From Cephalotrichum gorgonifer (lineage: Eukaryota; Ascomycota; Sordariomycetes; Microascales; Microascaceae), in NCBI GenBank assembly GCA_900312665.1, contig ONZQ02000004.1, positions 2,076,693 through 2,140,692 of the forward strand: a DNA stretch of 64,000 nucleotides, written 5' to 3'. Positions within the stretch are counted from its first letter, which is position 1. Every line of letters starts with the position of its first letter. The position numbers were made by a program, and so were the translations under genes. This document shows positions 11,178 to 22,717 of this stretch, one piece after another. The notes below the pieces were generated by a model. It saw nothing but the letters and a program-made list of their open reading frames with translations, ran no database searches and was not told where the DNA came from.

Positions 11178-12689
11178 ATGGCCACCAACCGCGGCGGCAC
11201 CTCCCGCTGGGCCGACGCCGAAGAAGACGCCGCCCACGAAGCCAGGCTAAAACAGCAAAAGGAAGAAAAGAAGCGCCAGAAGGCCGAGAAAGCCCGGCGC
11301 CTGGAGGAAGAGCGCAAGGCCGCGGAGCTCGCCCGACAGCAGCAGCAAGCCCAAGCCGAGGCGGAAGAAGGCAACGATGACGACAGGCCGAACAAGAGAC
11401 GGAGGGTTACGCCGGAGGGCGGCGAGAGCGCAGCAGACGGACTCGCGGAACGGCAACTCCTGAAGCTGCGGTCGGGCGGGTGGAGGCCGTGCCGGCCGGT
11501 CGGCGACTACGAGAAGTTGAACGACATCGAGGAGGGGACCTACGGCTTCGTCTCGCGCGCGAGGGAGGCGGGCTCCGGGAGGATCGTGGCGCTGAAGAAG
11601 CTGAAGCTAGACCACGCCGACCGGAACGGCTTCCCCGTCACGGCGCTGCGGGAGATCAAGGTCCTGCGGAACTGCGACCACAGAAATGTCGTCGAGCTGT
11701 TGGAGATTGTGTCAGATCAGGCTTGCAAACCCCCAACGTCCGTTTCCCCCCCTTTTTCAAGCTCCAACCATCACCCCCCTGGAGGAAAGAAAGGATCAGA
11801 AAATAAGAAGGAACGAAAAAAGGCTGACGGCAACTTCTCAAGTGTATATCTAGTCCTTGAATTCCTCGAACACGACCTCCGCGGCATCCTGGAGGACATG
11901 ACCGACGCCTTCCTCCCGTCGGAGGTAAAGCAGCTCATGCTCCAGCTGACGTCGGGCGTGTCATACCTCCACGAGAACTACATCCTCCACCGCGACCTCA
12001 AGACCTCCAACCTCCTCCTCAGCAACAAGGGCCAGCTCAAGATCGCCGACTTCGGCATGGCCCGCTACGTCGGCGACCCGTCCCCGAAGCTCACCTCCCT
12101 CGTCGTGACCCTCTGGTACCGCGCCCCCGAGCTCCTCCTCGGCGCAAAGGAGTACGGCTCCGCCATCGATATGTGGAGCGTCGGGTGCATATTCGCCGAG
12201 ATCCTCGACCGCACCGCCATATTCAAGGGCAAGAACGAGGTCGACCAGATCTCAAAGGTCCTCGAGGGCGTCGGCCTCCCCACGGACGACTCGTGGCCCG
12301 CCTTCCGCCGCCTCCCCAACGCCGCCGCCCTCAAGCTGCCCCGCAGGACGGGGCCGGCAGAGGACCGCATCCGCCCGCGCTTCCCCGACCTCACGGGCGC
12401 CGGGTGCGCGCTGCTCAGGGACCTGCTCTCGCTGAACCCGGACTCGAGACCCAGTGCCAGGGAGGCGCTGGCGCACCCGTACTTCGCCGAGAAGCCGAGG
12501 CCGAAGGCTGAGGGGCTGTTCCCCACCTTCCCCAGCAAGGCGAACCAGGAGAAGAGGCCCAGGAGGGAGGAGCCGAACGCGCCGGTCAGGGGCGAGGCTG
12601 TGGGGTTCGGAGAGGGGGACTTCGCCGGCCTGTTCGCGGGGAGGGAGGGCGAGGCGAAAGGGGCGGGGTTCCGGCTGCGGATGGGATAG
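11178..12689 (+). CDS. CDK11/PITSLRE-type cyclin-dependent kinase
   Basis: Predicted nuclear Ser/Thr kinase of the CDK11 (CDC2L) family, linked in other organisms to transcription and splicing. It is 503 aa if read as a single exon. Residues 20-65 form a charged Lys/Glu/Gln coiled coil, followed by the basic NKRRRV. The kinase domain begins near residue 110: GTYG loop at 120-123, catalytic Lys140 (VALKK), PVTALRE (the PITSLRE-equivalent helix) at 153-159, HRDLKTSN with Asp273, DFG at Asp291 and RAPELLLGAKEYG. The C-terminus has the family's FPTFPSK and a terminal GFRLRMG. Residues 178-221 are a Ser/Pro/Lys-rich segment without counterpart in the family and may be an intron (about 11711-11842) rather than protein. 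Removing it joins LLEIV directly to VYLVLEF. Confidence 0.9.
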   Translation: MATNRGGTSRWADAEEDAAHEARLKQQKEEKKRQKAEKARRLEEERKAAELARQQQQAQAEAEEGNDDDRPNKRRRVTPEGGESAADGLAERQLLKLRSGGWRPCRPVGDYEKLNDIEEGTYGFVSRAREAGSGRIVALKKLKLDHADRNGFPVTALREIKVLRNCDHRNVVELLEIVSDQACKPPTSVSPPFSSSNHHPPGGKKGSENKKERKKADGNFSSVYLVLEFLEHDLRGILEDMTDAFLPSEVKQLMLQLTSGVSYLHENYILHRDLKTSNLLLSNKGQLKIADFGMARYVGDPSPKLTSLVVTLWYRAPELLLGAKEYGSAIDMWSVGCIFAEILDRTAIFKGKNEVDQISKVLEGVGLPTDDSWPAFRRLPNAAALKLPRRTGPAEDRIRPRFPDLTGAGCALLRDLLSLNPDSRPSAREALAHPYFAEKPRPKAEGLFPTFPSKANQEKRPRREEPNAPVRGEAVGFGEGDFAGLFAGREGEAKGAGFRLRMG

Positions 12690-13420
12690 AGCGTGTGGAA
12701 GTGGAACTTCACAAAAGATGTTCTGGGCCAGCCGTTTTATATGTATATAGCATACCTGCTGGTACGTACTACACCATGAATCCCACTATCCAGGTCGGAG
12801 AAGCACTTTAAGCAAGCAACCTGGGTCAAAAACTGGAACCCGCTCCCGCGGCGCTGGATCAAAAAAAGACGAAGTAGTACTATTTCTCGGCTGGTGCTAG
12901 ATTTACGCTCCTCGTAAAGACATGAAAACGATGCGTAGTTACAGGCAGAACGACCCATATAACATCCCCGTCCCTTTCCATCCCCCATCCAATATTCAAG
13001 ATTAATGACTCCCCTGTCCAAAAGAAATAACTGAAAAAAAAACTATCCCGATCGAAGAGTGATTGAAATGCGATATACAGATTCCCTTTTTGACAATAAG
13101 AAAGTATCGACTTTCTAACAACGCCTGCCATGTGATGATTGGATGTCCCAGAAAAGAAGAGAAGAGAGTGAGAGAACCAAAGCAGAAGAAAGCATGGTCC
13201 AAACGCCGTTAGGCCCTCCACCTGGCGGAGGAGATGTTTTTAAAGCGTGATGTAATGATTAGATACCCGGCGATAAATAAACGAGGGGGCGGGTGGCCAA
13301 CATCTCATTCCTCGCGTGGGCGAAGTTGAGTCGTTGCCCCTCAGTATTGAGCATGTAAAGTGACCAGGAGTCAAAATATAGATCGAGTGGGATTCGATGG
13401 TGAAGCGGCCGTTTCGGAAA
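12690..13420. other. Convergent 3' intergenic region
   Basis: Between the stops of the kinase and of the secreted-protein gene. Contains A-runs (about 12859-12866 and 13031-13041) and an AATAAA-like word (gataaataaacga) near 13272. No gene recognised. Confidence 0.45.
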
Positions 13421-14322
13421 TCATAGGTTGAGCCCCGTCACGAACCATGTGAAGCTCAGGACTGTTAGTAGACACATCGTGCCCATAAACTTGAGCGCCC
13501 TGGGATCTAGCTCTGGCGGAGCGCTGTTGCAGGTCGGGCAGTTCCAGTCGGCCTGCGAGACGGGATCGCGCGGCAGGTAGATGTTCATCTGTTGATCCGT
13601 CCTCCCGAGGTACCCAGGCTTACCCGTGTCGCCGATTTCGGTGTCGGAGTCCTTGACGATGAGAATGTATTCCTCGGTGAGCAGCGGCTGCGAGGGGTCA
13701 GTCGCCTGGACTTTGGAGTCCCACGTGTAGGTGGCCGGGTCCTGGAAGGACATGTTGCCCGTAAGGGTCCAAGCCATGGACTGTCTCGTGCAGCTGAGGA
13801 TGAGGTCGATGGCCGTGGGCTCCGCCTGGAGGTTGGTGTAGTTCCAGACCCAGGTAATCTCGTCGCCGGCCTTGTAGAGAGGAGGGCCCATATAGATGTT
13901 GGGCGTGATGAAGGAGGCCCTGCCGACGGGGTCCATGACATCGAACGTCTCGGTGCTCGTGCCCTTCGTGGAATTGCCGCCCTTGCTGCCCTTCGTGGGT
14001 GTTGCGTCCGGGTCGAGGGTGGCGCCGGTGTTTAGGTTTGCCGTGTTCTTTCCGCCCTTGGCGCTGCTGGTCTCCTCATCGTTGCTGGGCTTCTGGGTTT
14101 CCTGCGGCGTCTCGGCTAAAGATTTCCAAGGTTAGTTCATCATTGAGGCATGGAGAGAGCACACGGCGCATGGGTCTGGGGGGATGGAGGCGTACTCGTT
14201 TTGGCATCGTCTTGGCGGACGATGAGATGCAGCTCCTCCACCCACGTCGGCATGGCAGCGCCTAGCGACGACATGGTGGACAGGCAGAACGCCGCCTGGA
14301 CGAGGGACCTAGCGAACTTCAT
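13421..14322 (-). CDS. Secreted or membrane-anchored fungal protein, function unknown
   Basis: Two exons (14196-14322 and 13421-14115, minus strand) encode 273 aa. The first 23 residues form a signal peptide (MKFARSLVQAAFCLSTMSSL...). Exon 2 starts with a Thr/Ser/Lys/Asn-rich spacer. The conserved-looking part is about residues 105-250: SFITPNIYMGPPLYKAGDEI, WVWNYTNL, MSFQDPATYTWD, a Cys pair in NCPTCNSAP. The end is strongly hydrophobic (FMGTMCLLTVLSFTWFVTGLNL), so it is either a GPI-anchor signal or a single TM. I think this is a conserved ascomycete DUF family (possibly DUF7137), but that name is from memory. A role at the cell surface is inferred only from topology. Confidence 0.8.
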
Positions 14323-17300
14323 CGTGACGACTGTGTGGTGCGTGTGAGATATGGGGTTGGCGCCGAGGTCAAGACGGGGCCTTCGTTTTCGATTAGAATG
14401 AGTCGAAGACTCGGCCGACGATAGAGAGAGAGGCGGGCAAAACTGGTGGGGCGAGGGGGCCAGAAAGAAGAACTGGCGATCGTGTATTTGATGTTTTGGA
14501 AACTTCGGACGAAGGACGAGTAGTCCGGTGCGGCTACGGTCGACTCTGGTGGCGTGTATCGATTCGCTGTTACGGCCTCCTTTTTCCGTTCGGGCTGCAA
14601 ATTGCTTCTTCTGGAAGGGTGGGCGTAATTAAAACTGTAGCGGTTTCGCGTGGACCAAGAATCGAACTCCTCCCGAAACCCGTATTAAAAGAATAAGAAG
14701 CGAAAGAAACTGAAAGCGATAGATTTTTTTGGGCACAAGCGAATGTGGTGGTGATGACGGGAGGGAGGGGAGAAAGCGAGAGACGATGTGAGATGCTCAC
14801 ATTAACTGGGTGTGTCGATACTTGGCAGGCAGGGGGGGCGGTTGGGAGATGGGTCGTGGAGGGCAACGGGAGCGAAGTTGGGCCCAGGGCTGAGAAGAGA
14901 AAAAAAAGTAGTACGCTGGGGGCGGGTCCAGGTGCGGGTGACAAGGGTATACGAGGTGTGTTATTACTGGCCCATCTTCACAGCTCAATACGACAACAGG
15001 AGCCGATACGGAGTTCTCCGCATGATCCGTTAAATCCATTCAAAGAACGAGCGACACCCAGACCTCATACGGGACGGATGATCAAGTTTTCGACTCCACC
15101 GATCACCGACACGGGCATATTGGCTCGGACTTTGGGGGAAGGGACGAGAGACGACGGCCCTGAGCTAACTCTCTCGGGGAAGGGGCGGCCCTCCGTTGAG
15201 TCTAATGCATTGTACAATGTTCCACTCACATGGACCTAGCTATAATACTTGTACAAAACACTGGGTTCAGGCGACACCACATGGGCGCCAATACTCGTAC
15301 GAGTGAGTAATATCTCTGGGCTGCTTCACACAACACTATGCTTGTACTCCGTATCACAGATCGTCCGTATTTCATTTCTGACGGAAACAAAACAAGGTCA
15401 AGCCACCTCGGCAGCAGATCCGTGGTAATGCAGCAATAAACTTTTAGCTTATTACGGAGTACTTGTGTGGTGGGCGCGGCTGTGGTACGGAGTTCTTGTA
15501 CCCATATAATACGAGTGCGTGTTTTGTTCCAAGGAGCATAATAGCCAATTACTACAGGTGTGGAGACACCACCCTTTGACAATGAACACGAGCTTGTTGT
15601 TAGTGTGGTGGATCGGCGGAGGCTTGGCTCGGTGTTCCTGGTTGCCTGGTTGGATTGATCCGCAGGAGGTGGGGCAAATCGTATCGTATTCAGAGCCGTA
15701 GTCTGGACGAGTAGAGCTATTCTTAGCGGCTGATTAAGCCGTTCGTTCCTGGTGGGATGGCGCTTTGCGCTGGTCCACGGTACGGAAACGCGCCACTTGT
15801 CCCTGGTGGACAACTAGGTCTCCAGGACACTTGCATTCCGAGTTACTGGTTGGGCCTCGCTCAACTCTCTTCTCGTTCCACACCAACAGATTAATGCATT
15901 GTTAATACTTGTATATGCTCGTGATGGCTCCACGCATGCAAGTGTGAGCATAGACACCAATCAGTATGTACCCTATTAGGTACTCACACAGTTCACATTT
16001 CTCGTGTCCGCTCAGCACGGGGCATCAAACAGAAACCGGGAACCACACCAGTCAATGTACCGGTGGGCTTTCTTGACAGAATACGGCGCTCCGTTTTCGA
16101 CGCCAACTTCTCCATACAAACGGCCACATACGCCCCAACCCCCGCCACTCCAAATGTGGGAGCTGTCCCTTTGCTTTTGCTCCCGAGTTGCGTTCTCTTG
16201 CTTGTACAACAACTATTTCCTTGATTTCTAGGCAGGGCGCAAACACTCGCTCCTATTCGGATGTATTTGGCCGACGTGCGATATCAACCCTCTCCCTGCT
16301 GAGGGATGCCATTCTCCCCGGTTCCTGTTCTGCTCTGTATTAACTTCACAGTGTCTACTGGTTGACCAAGACTTAGACGCGACCCCGGAATCCCAGGATC
16401 CAGCTAATGTCTCACCTCCACAAGTAGACTCCGGCAAGACCCCAGGCACGGGCACGGGCTCGGGCTCGAACTTCGGACCAGCTACGGGCATCTTTAAAAG
16501 AAACCTCAGTTCTCGATGGCATGATGGACGGATGGGCCACAGTCTTACGTGTATGCCACCACATGACGAATGCAACAGCGAGCGCCATACTTGTACCCCG
16601 CGCCTCCTCTCCACCTGCCCGCAGATGCTGAAGAAGCACGGCGTTCCCTCGCTAGGTCGTGCCTTTATGCAAAAGTCAGATCTGCGGTGCCCAGCAGCGG
16701 CGTGAGAGGTGAAGGACGCGCGGTCGGATGGAGCCGTGTACAAGTCTTTTACCTTGTACCTCGAGGTCCTCACCCAAGACACCAAGGCTGGCCCGATTTA
16801 TCGACCCTACGAATGTCGCAGTGGCTCAACGCTCTTGTGTGAGACATCTCCGTGGCTTCGTTGCTGGGGGGAGTCTAGTTGGCCCGGGCACCACGCGGAG
16901 AATAACCGTACTGATTCACAGGTAGCTGCTCACGGGGTGAAGAATGTATTGGCCACGAAGAAGAGGTGAGACAGGTGTCACCATGGGAGGCTATACCTGA
17001 GCTTGAAGAGGGGATGGGGGGCTTCGTGCAGCGGCCTCTATACAGATGGACGCACGTCCCCGGAGATTGCCTCGTGGTACCGCGGGCAGACTAGACCTAG
17101 CTTGCGCCATGGCGTCCGTCTAATCCGCCCCGGACGTCAAACTCCGCAGCGGTCTCAACGATCACAACAGCTCCGTTCCAAGGTCCTAGTCTTTCAGCCC
17201 GGCTCGTTCCTTTCGTTTAGCTTCCCCCTCCCCGCTTCACTGGTGTGACGTGCGGCCGTAGGAGGGATGGTCCCTGCTCCAAGAGGGGGTAATATGTGAA

Positions 17301-18448
17301 CTTAGCAAGTTTGCATACCCCACCACTAGCGGTGGCTTGCATAGCTGCAGGTTAATGCGTACCCCTTCCGCATAGACGGGTTTTCTAAGAGCGATCTGGG
17401 TCACTGTAGCCGTCATGGTAGCGTATCGGATGTTGGGACGTGACCGCCCTTTCTCGGGCCGGGGGGGGGCTTAGACTCGACCCGGGATGGGACCGGGGCT
17501 TCCCACATTTTTCTCGTACACTGCAAACGTAGAGGTATGTTTAGCAGCGAGTTCCCAGTATTCATATATGTGAGGTTGGGGTCAAATTCAGAATAGATTT
17601 GGAACGGAAGACTTCTTCAAAGCACACTCATAGGCGCCTCAAACCCGTGCAGCCGAGGGTGAGGAAATCGCTTTCCCACGTATATCATGCCCAGGTCGCC
17701 CGGCAAGCCGCATACTATAGCGCGGGTGTGCGGTCCACATGAGCCCGCCCTAAGTTACCCTCTACCCGTTAGATATCCTACTCCAGCTCCGCCACGCTAC
17801 CTGATCGCCACCAAACAACAAACTCGCGGCGATATCCAGACCCACGTTCCGGGTATGCATCGGCGCAGATAACATAGGCAATAGGACAAAATACATCGAG
17901 TCGGCTTCAGGGCGGATAAATAGTGAATTCGGTGGTGCTAACTTGGCTATCTTGATTAAGCTCATTGCGACTCCCACCTCGGGCCCAAATCATAAAGGCG
18001 TACTGCGTGAGCGTGAGAGCATATCGATATTGCATTCCTCCATGCCCTTTTGGCCCGAATTAATGGCGCATGTGCCCTTGGCGGTGATGAGATGCTCCCC
18101 GGTAGATGCCCCCGGCTGGCTAGGTCATAAGGATCAGGGGACGGCGCCTCTATGCGATGCATGCTCCTCCTGAAATCCGTTCCCGGACCAAGCCCATCCC
18201 CGGAAGAGCCGCCTTCTCCAAGCAAGGCCCGAGAAGGGCGCCGCGAATACCGTCGGTCCTCAGCGGCGGGCGGTACGATGCAGCCGACGGATTGATAATC
18301 GGCGCTACTCATACGTTTGGGCGGCCCTGGCACCGGCCAGGGAGGGGACGCGACCGCCCGTTCCCCTCCTTCCACCTTCACACCTCTCCAAGCTTCCTTA
18401 ATTCTCACTAGGCGGAGTTGCCGACCAAGTGACATCGGGACTGGGAAT
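14323..18448. other. Gene-poor region of about 4.1 kb
   Basis: No gene is supported. The part 15240-16250 is visibly richer in A/T than the flanking genes and carries repeated CTTGTAC and TACGGAGT words (15007, 15246, 15345, 15453, 15486, 15905, 16203, 16588) and a 12-bp palindrome ACTCGTACGAGT at 15293-15304. A poly-G tract lies at 17461-17471. A GGGCACGGGCTCGGGCTCG microsatellite lies near 16449-16470. All open frames are short, change frame constantly and have no family features. Degraded repeats or simply regulatory DNA are both possible. Confidence 0.45.
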
Positions 18449-19028
18449 CTATCCCCTGCCCGGAGGCCCCTCCTTAGGCTTCTCCCTCCACACCCCGCCA
18501 TTCTGGGTGGCGAGCGAGTTCATCGCGCCAGCCTCCAGACTGTTCGCCAGCGCAGCGACCTGCAGCACGTCGCGCTCGAGGTCGCCGGCAACCTGCCGGT
18601 TCGCCGCCTCATGGGACGCGAGGGGGCCGAAGACCCAGAGCTCTTTTATGCGGCGGCTCAGTGCAAGGAGGTCCTTTAGTGCGGTGTTCTGACGAAGGGG
18701 TGGTGGTGGTTAGCTTTTCCGCGCATCACGGGGATGAATTCATAGTGGCCCCGCAGAGAGGGAAGTAGAAGGGGGCTTACTAGGCCTTCGAACTCGAGCT
18801 GCATGGAGAGGCGGGAGACTCCCATGGCCGCCGGATCGGGGTCCTTGCCTTCAACGTCGGCCTGTGATGTGGCGAAGTGGCATAGGGCGCGAAAGCGTGT
18901 GAGCACTTCGGCGATGAGCCGGTTGTGCTGGTCTAGAGTTGCGAGTCAGCTAAATATGTTCTTGGAGCTAAGGGGGTGGTAATTCGGGGTCGCGTACCCA
19001 AGAGGTTAGTGTATGCCGCCTGCGACAT
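18449..19028 (-). CDS. MED22: Mediator complex subunit 22 (MED22/SRB6)
   Basis: Nuclear subunit of the Mediator head module, linking activators to RNA polymerase II, 140 aa. Three exons on the minus strand: 18998-19028, 18781-18932 and 18449-18688, with donors gtacgc and gtaagc and a gctaac branch word in intron 2. The spliced protein starts MSQAAYTNLLDQHNRLIAEV. It continues with the two-helix MED22/Surf5 pattern (RFRALCHFA..., then SMQLEFEGLNTALKDLLALSRRIKELWVFGPL). The length fits fungal MED22, and all phases and the stop at 18449-18451 agree. The exons are too short and split to stand out as single-frame ORFs, so the gene is easily missed in this otherwise empty stretch. I saw no disruption, so it is probably functional. 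Confidence 0.88.
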
Positions 19029-20323
19029 GTTGAAAGCTCAGGACCACCTGCGTGGATAGAAGATGGCTGACGGTGATGTCGTTAAGGGTGAGTGGTGAGA
19101 GTCGTCTGAGTGGTACCAGCTAGCGAGAGACTCCAGTCCCGGAGTGTGGATTCTGCTTACGTAATAATCTGGACGACATGCACTCATACATCACTGCTTC
19201 ATTCCTCTCCCTCCAAGCACTTCATCGGAGTTGATTTCACCACACTTAAAAGAAAGGCTACCTTGGTGACGAACCGAAGAGCTTAAAGCAGTGGATATCA
19301 AAGGACAATATTCATCCCATGACACATGATGTGATGGGGGTAGCAGGTACCCAGTAACTGAAGCCGTTCCTTGAGACGACCTCCTCCGCCCACACTGCTC
19401 CTTCCGCGTCTCTCATCCAATCAGGTTGCCTTCCACAGCGGCTCTGAGGACAGAAGAAAGGAGCTTTCCTCGAAGAATTCGTCCCGCTTCCTTTCCTCCC
19501 GCAATCCACTCTCCGCTTACCTTCAGACATTGCTCGCACATCCAAGCCGGAAAGGGGTGATGGACAGAACGTCCTGTCTTTCAGCCCTATGCGGTTTACA
19601 ACGACCGCACGGAGACATCACGCGGCGAGCGGGCCACATAGCGGGTGTCTTTATGCCTTCAAGAGCAGGGCCCTTCCCGCCCCTCCGAACTGGCGGAGAC
19701 CGCGTTGGAGAGTAGAAAGAGCTGGGTGGTGGGAGGCTTCGCACCTTCGGGACTCGAACAACTTGCCAGGTCGGCCCACCAGCACTGCCGTCATGTCGCT
19801 CTGTGATTCTTTGTGTGGAGCGATGCGGGCGCGGCGATCTATTTCCGGTCGAGGGTCAACCCCCCGCCGTTTATTCTTCTTGTCTGCCCGCTCGTCGATG
19901 CGGGACCCTGCCACCCAAGCCCCGGTCAGACGATGGAGTGCAACGCGGGAAGCCTCCTTTCGGGGGTGCAAAAGGGGGAAGAGCAAGCGGAAATTGTGTA
20001 GACCTGTGGTCTGCTTGGGTCCGTCTTGCGGGAGGACCACCGGGCGTAAATTCTTCTCATCTCTTTTATCTCGTCGATTAGACGAACAATTTCATGCGGT
20101 AGGGTCATTTTCTTCTCGCTTTGCGTTCTCATGCAAGCCTCATCCTTTGATCGTTCCAAGGCGGGAAGGGATGGTTTTGCTCTCCTCTTCGTTCCGTGGC
20201 TTAACCTTCCAGCCTTAAAGGGGCGTATCCCAACCTAGATGATGTTCTCCTCTCCTCCAAATAACTGCCAATCCTCATTAAACCTTTCAACTAGCAATCC
20301 GTGCAAACAAAGTCATCCTCGGC
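19029..20323. other. Intergenic region between MED22 and the lactonase gene
   Basis: Divergent spacing of 1.3 kb. It includes the MED22 promoter and the 5' side of the lactonase gene. I see no coding exon with splice support; 19560-20100 is open in several frames but without family features. Confidence 0.45.
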
Positions 20324-21507
20324 ATGAAACTAGATGTTCTCATTTCTATCCTTGGGCTCTTATCGGCCGCGACTTCGAGCCTAAGCCTCCACCCCCGCGC
20401 CGACGACCCGCCATTACAGATCATCATCGGCGCGCCAGGCCGGGTCATGTCCGCCACCCTGCCAGCGACTGAGGGATTCGAAGTGAAAGGAAATGTTTCT
20501 CTGCCCGAGGCAAGGCCAAGTTGGCTCCTCTACCACCCAAAGAACGATGTCCTCTACGCCGCGGACGAGACCTCGACCTCAATTCTCCACTTCAAGAACA
20601 CGCTGCCGGCCTCTGAAAAATTAACCCCGTTCGATTCAAAAACTACAAATTTTACAAATATCGGCTCCTCCGGTGTCGTCCACCTCACGTTCAATAAGGA
20701 TAAGACGCGCATGCTTGGGTGTGGGGCGGCGGTATCTACGTCTGGAACACTGGAGGCACCACTCTGCATCCCCTTAAGACACTACCACAAGGCAGCGAGT
20801 CTTGGGCCGAGAACGTATTGGTAAAGCCCCAGCAGGCCGTCCTTAGCCCCGGGGATGACTTCTTCGCAGTTAACGACCCCGGAGCGGACGCCATCTTCTT
20901 TATCAATGCCAACGACGCCGACGAGTTTGCACTCATGGGCAGGGTGAACACGACGGACTGCGGACCCCGGCACGGCGTCTTCCACCATGTATCTAGGAAT
21001 AGTGGGATGGGCTACACCGTCGTCTGCCAAACAGCCAACCAGCTCTGGACATACAAGCTCACCTACGACGACAAGATGGCCATCCATGCAGACGGCCTGC
21101 CCACCACCACCGCCCTTGGCATCGGCAACTCCACCCTCCTCAATGGCACCATGCCGAGCGAGGTCATCCTCGATAGCGAAGGGACGCATCTATACGTCTC
21201 TATCCAGAACGCGGGCGGCGTGGAGGACAACATCTTACTTTTCAGTGTCAACGAAGACAGAAGCCTCGTCTATGAGGAGATTTTCGGCGCAGGTGGTCGC
21301 ATGCCGCAGATGATGTCACTGAGCAAGGACAACAAGGTGCTTTTCGTTGCGAATTTGAAGGGCCGCCTAGGCTTGGTAGCCTGGGAGAGATATCCCAAGG
21401 ATGGGCGGTTGATACGAAGGCTGACGGAGTCGCAGATCTCATACTTCACCTCCGAGATGGACAGCGGGGATGGGCCGCGGTTCATCATGGAGATGTCCAA
21501 AGATTAG
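20324..21507 (+). pseudogene. Secreted lactonase-family beta-propeller gene with a frameshift
   Basis: Resembles the 6-phosphogluconolactonase-like (Lactonase) family of seven-bladed propellers. It starts with a signal peptide (MKLDVLISILGLLSAATSSLS) followed by PSWLLYHPKNDVLYAADE and VVHLTFNKDKTRMLG, all typical of the fungal secreted members. At about 20717-20733 the frame is lost. The original frame runs on only to residue 166 (stop near 20822), while the rest of the family sequence (GGGIYVWNTGG..., FAVNDPGADAIFFIN, MPSEVILDSEGTHLYVSIQN) continues in the -1 frame to 21507. One missing base in the G-rich run GGGTGTGGGGCGGCGG would explain it. The combined length (about 394 codons) matches intact relatives, and no other damage is seen. 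Either a recent pseudogene or an assembly error; no intron fits. Confidence 0.75.
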
Positions 21508-22717
21508 GATCACTGATGGTGGAGGTAATCGTTGTCGTCGAGGGATGTGCGAGATCGAGGGGCGAGGGCGGGCGTCTTAGATGCTTGGCCGACTGGGCTC
21601 CAGGTTACCGGAGTACAGAGGTTTCTCCTTCATTTCCCGTTTCCATTTCCTATTTTCAAAGTGTTGTATTTTCGCCATGTTTTCTTCTTCCTTTTCCAAT
21701 TTTCAGAGTGCTAGACTGAGGAGTTTGTTTAGAATATGATTATCTGCGCATCCTGGCCGGCTTGAGCCCCCCAGCTGGTATTTTGATGCAGCATTGACAA
21801 GGGTGTCAATCGATTAGAAGGTCAGCACGGAAATGTGATGTATCCGGCCCCGGTCGTCATTGGACGCTCTACTTAATACACTTTGAGATGATCCCCGTTA
21901 GCACCTTGGTTCGCATTAACAGGCTCGGCTATGCATGGCTGCATTTCCGGCCCGCTGAGCCCCCGTTCGCTCCGCCATGGCTGCAAAAAGAGGTCGAGTC
22001 GCCAGCGCGTCACTTACACCAACAAGCGCCGCTCCACGTCGAAAGTGATACCTGATCAGTATCACTGTGGCCCAGCAGGGTGAAGTTGCGTCAGGACCTC
22101 GACGGAGCTTTATCGAGGGAGCTACACCAATCAGAGATACCTTTCACAAGGAGCGAATAAGGGCGCTTTCCAACCCTCCAAATTCGAAATGGCGCTGCGA
22201 GGTTAGTTTCATTTAGCTATGAAGCGCCGTTCTCAGTGCGCGGCCTCTCTCCCAAGTGGACAAATGCATGCCCGCCTGCTGGGCCTCTTTTAGGCATCCC
22301 CTCCCCCCACACCCATCCTCAAGTCTGCCTCCCCATGGGGGTTATTTTTTTTGGAGGCCGTGTAACGTGATAAGATAGGAGGAGCGCCAGTCAGGCTGGG
22401 CTGGGCTGGCGTGGCAGGACATGGGTGGTTGGATCGGGCACACACCAAAGGCACACAAAGAGGAGGGCCACCCTCGATGTTGGAGATGCCCGGGGGGCCT
22501 CTTCTGGATTGGGCGTCCAAGCAGATGTGACCGGGACAGTGGGGTCACCTTGTTGGCTGGCACCCTTCTTTGTGCTCATGACGCAAGGATCTAGGAGGCC
22601 CGCGGCGGACGCTTCTGTGTATATTAAGATAGCATTAGTCCTCTAGGACCCTCGTCCGCGGATCTCGTTCTCAACATCCTAGATCGAACCGCCGAATCTA
22701 CCTCAAGCTAAATCACC
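21508..22717. other. Intergenic region with a hairpin
   Basis: No gene seen. Holds a perfect 8-bp inverted repeat, AGTGATAC/GTATCACT, at 22045-22067 with a 7-nt loop. The 5' flank of the next gene is 22600-22717. Confidence 0.45.

Noticed and set aside
14650..14690. AATCGAACTCC, a possible minus-strand tRNA T-loop
   Set aside because: No flanking cloverleaf; stems do not match.
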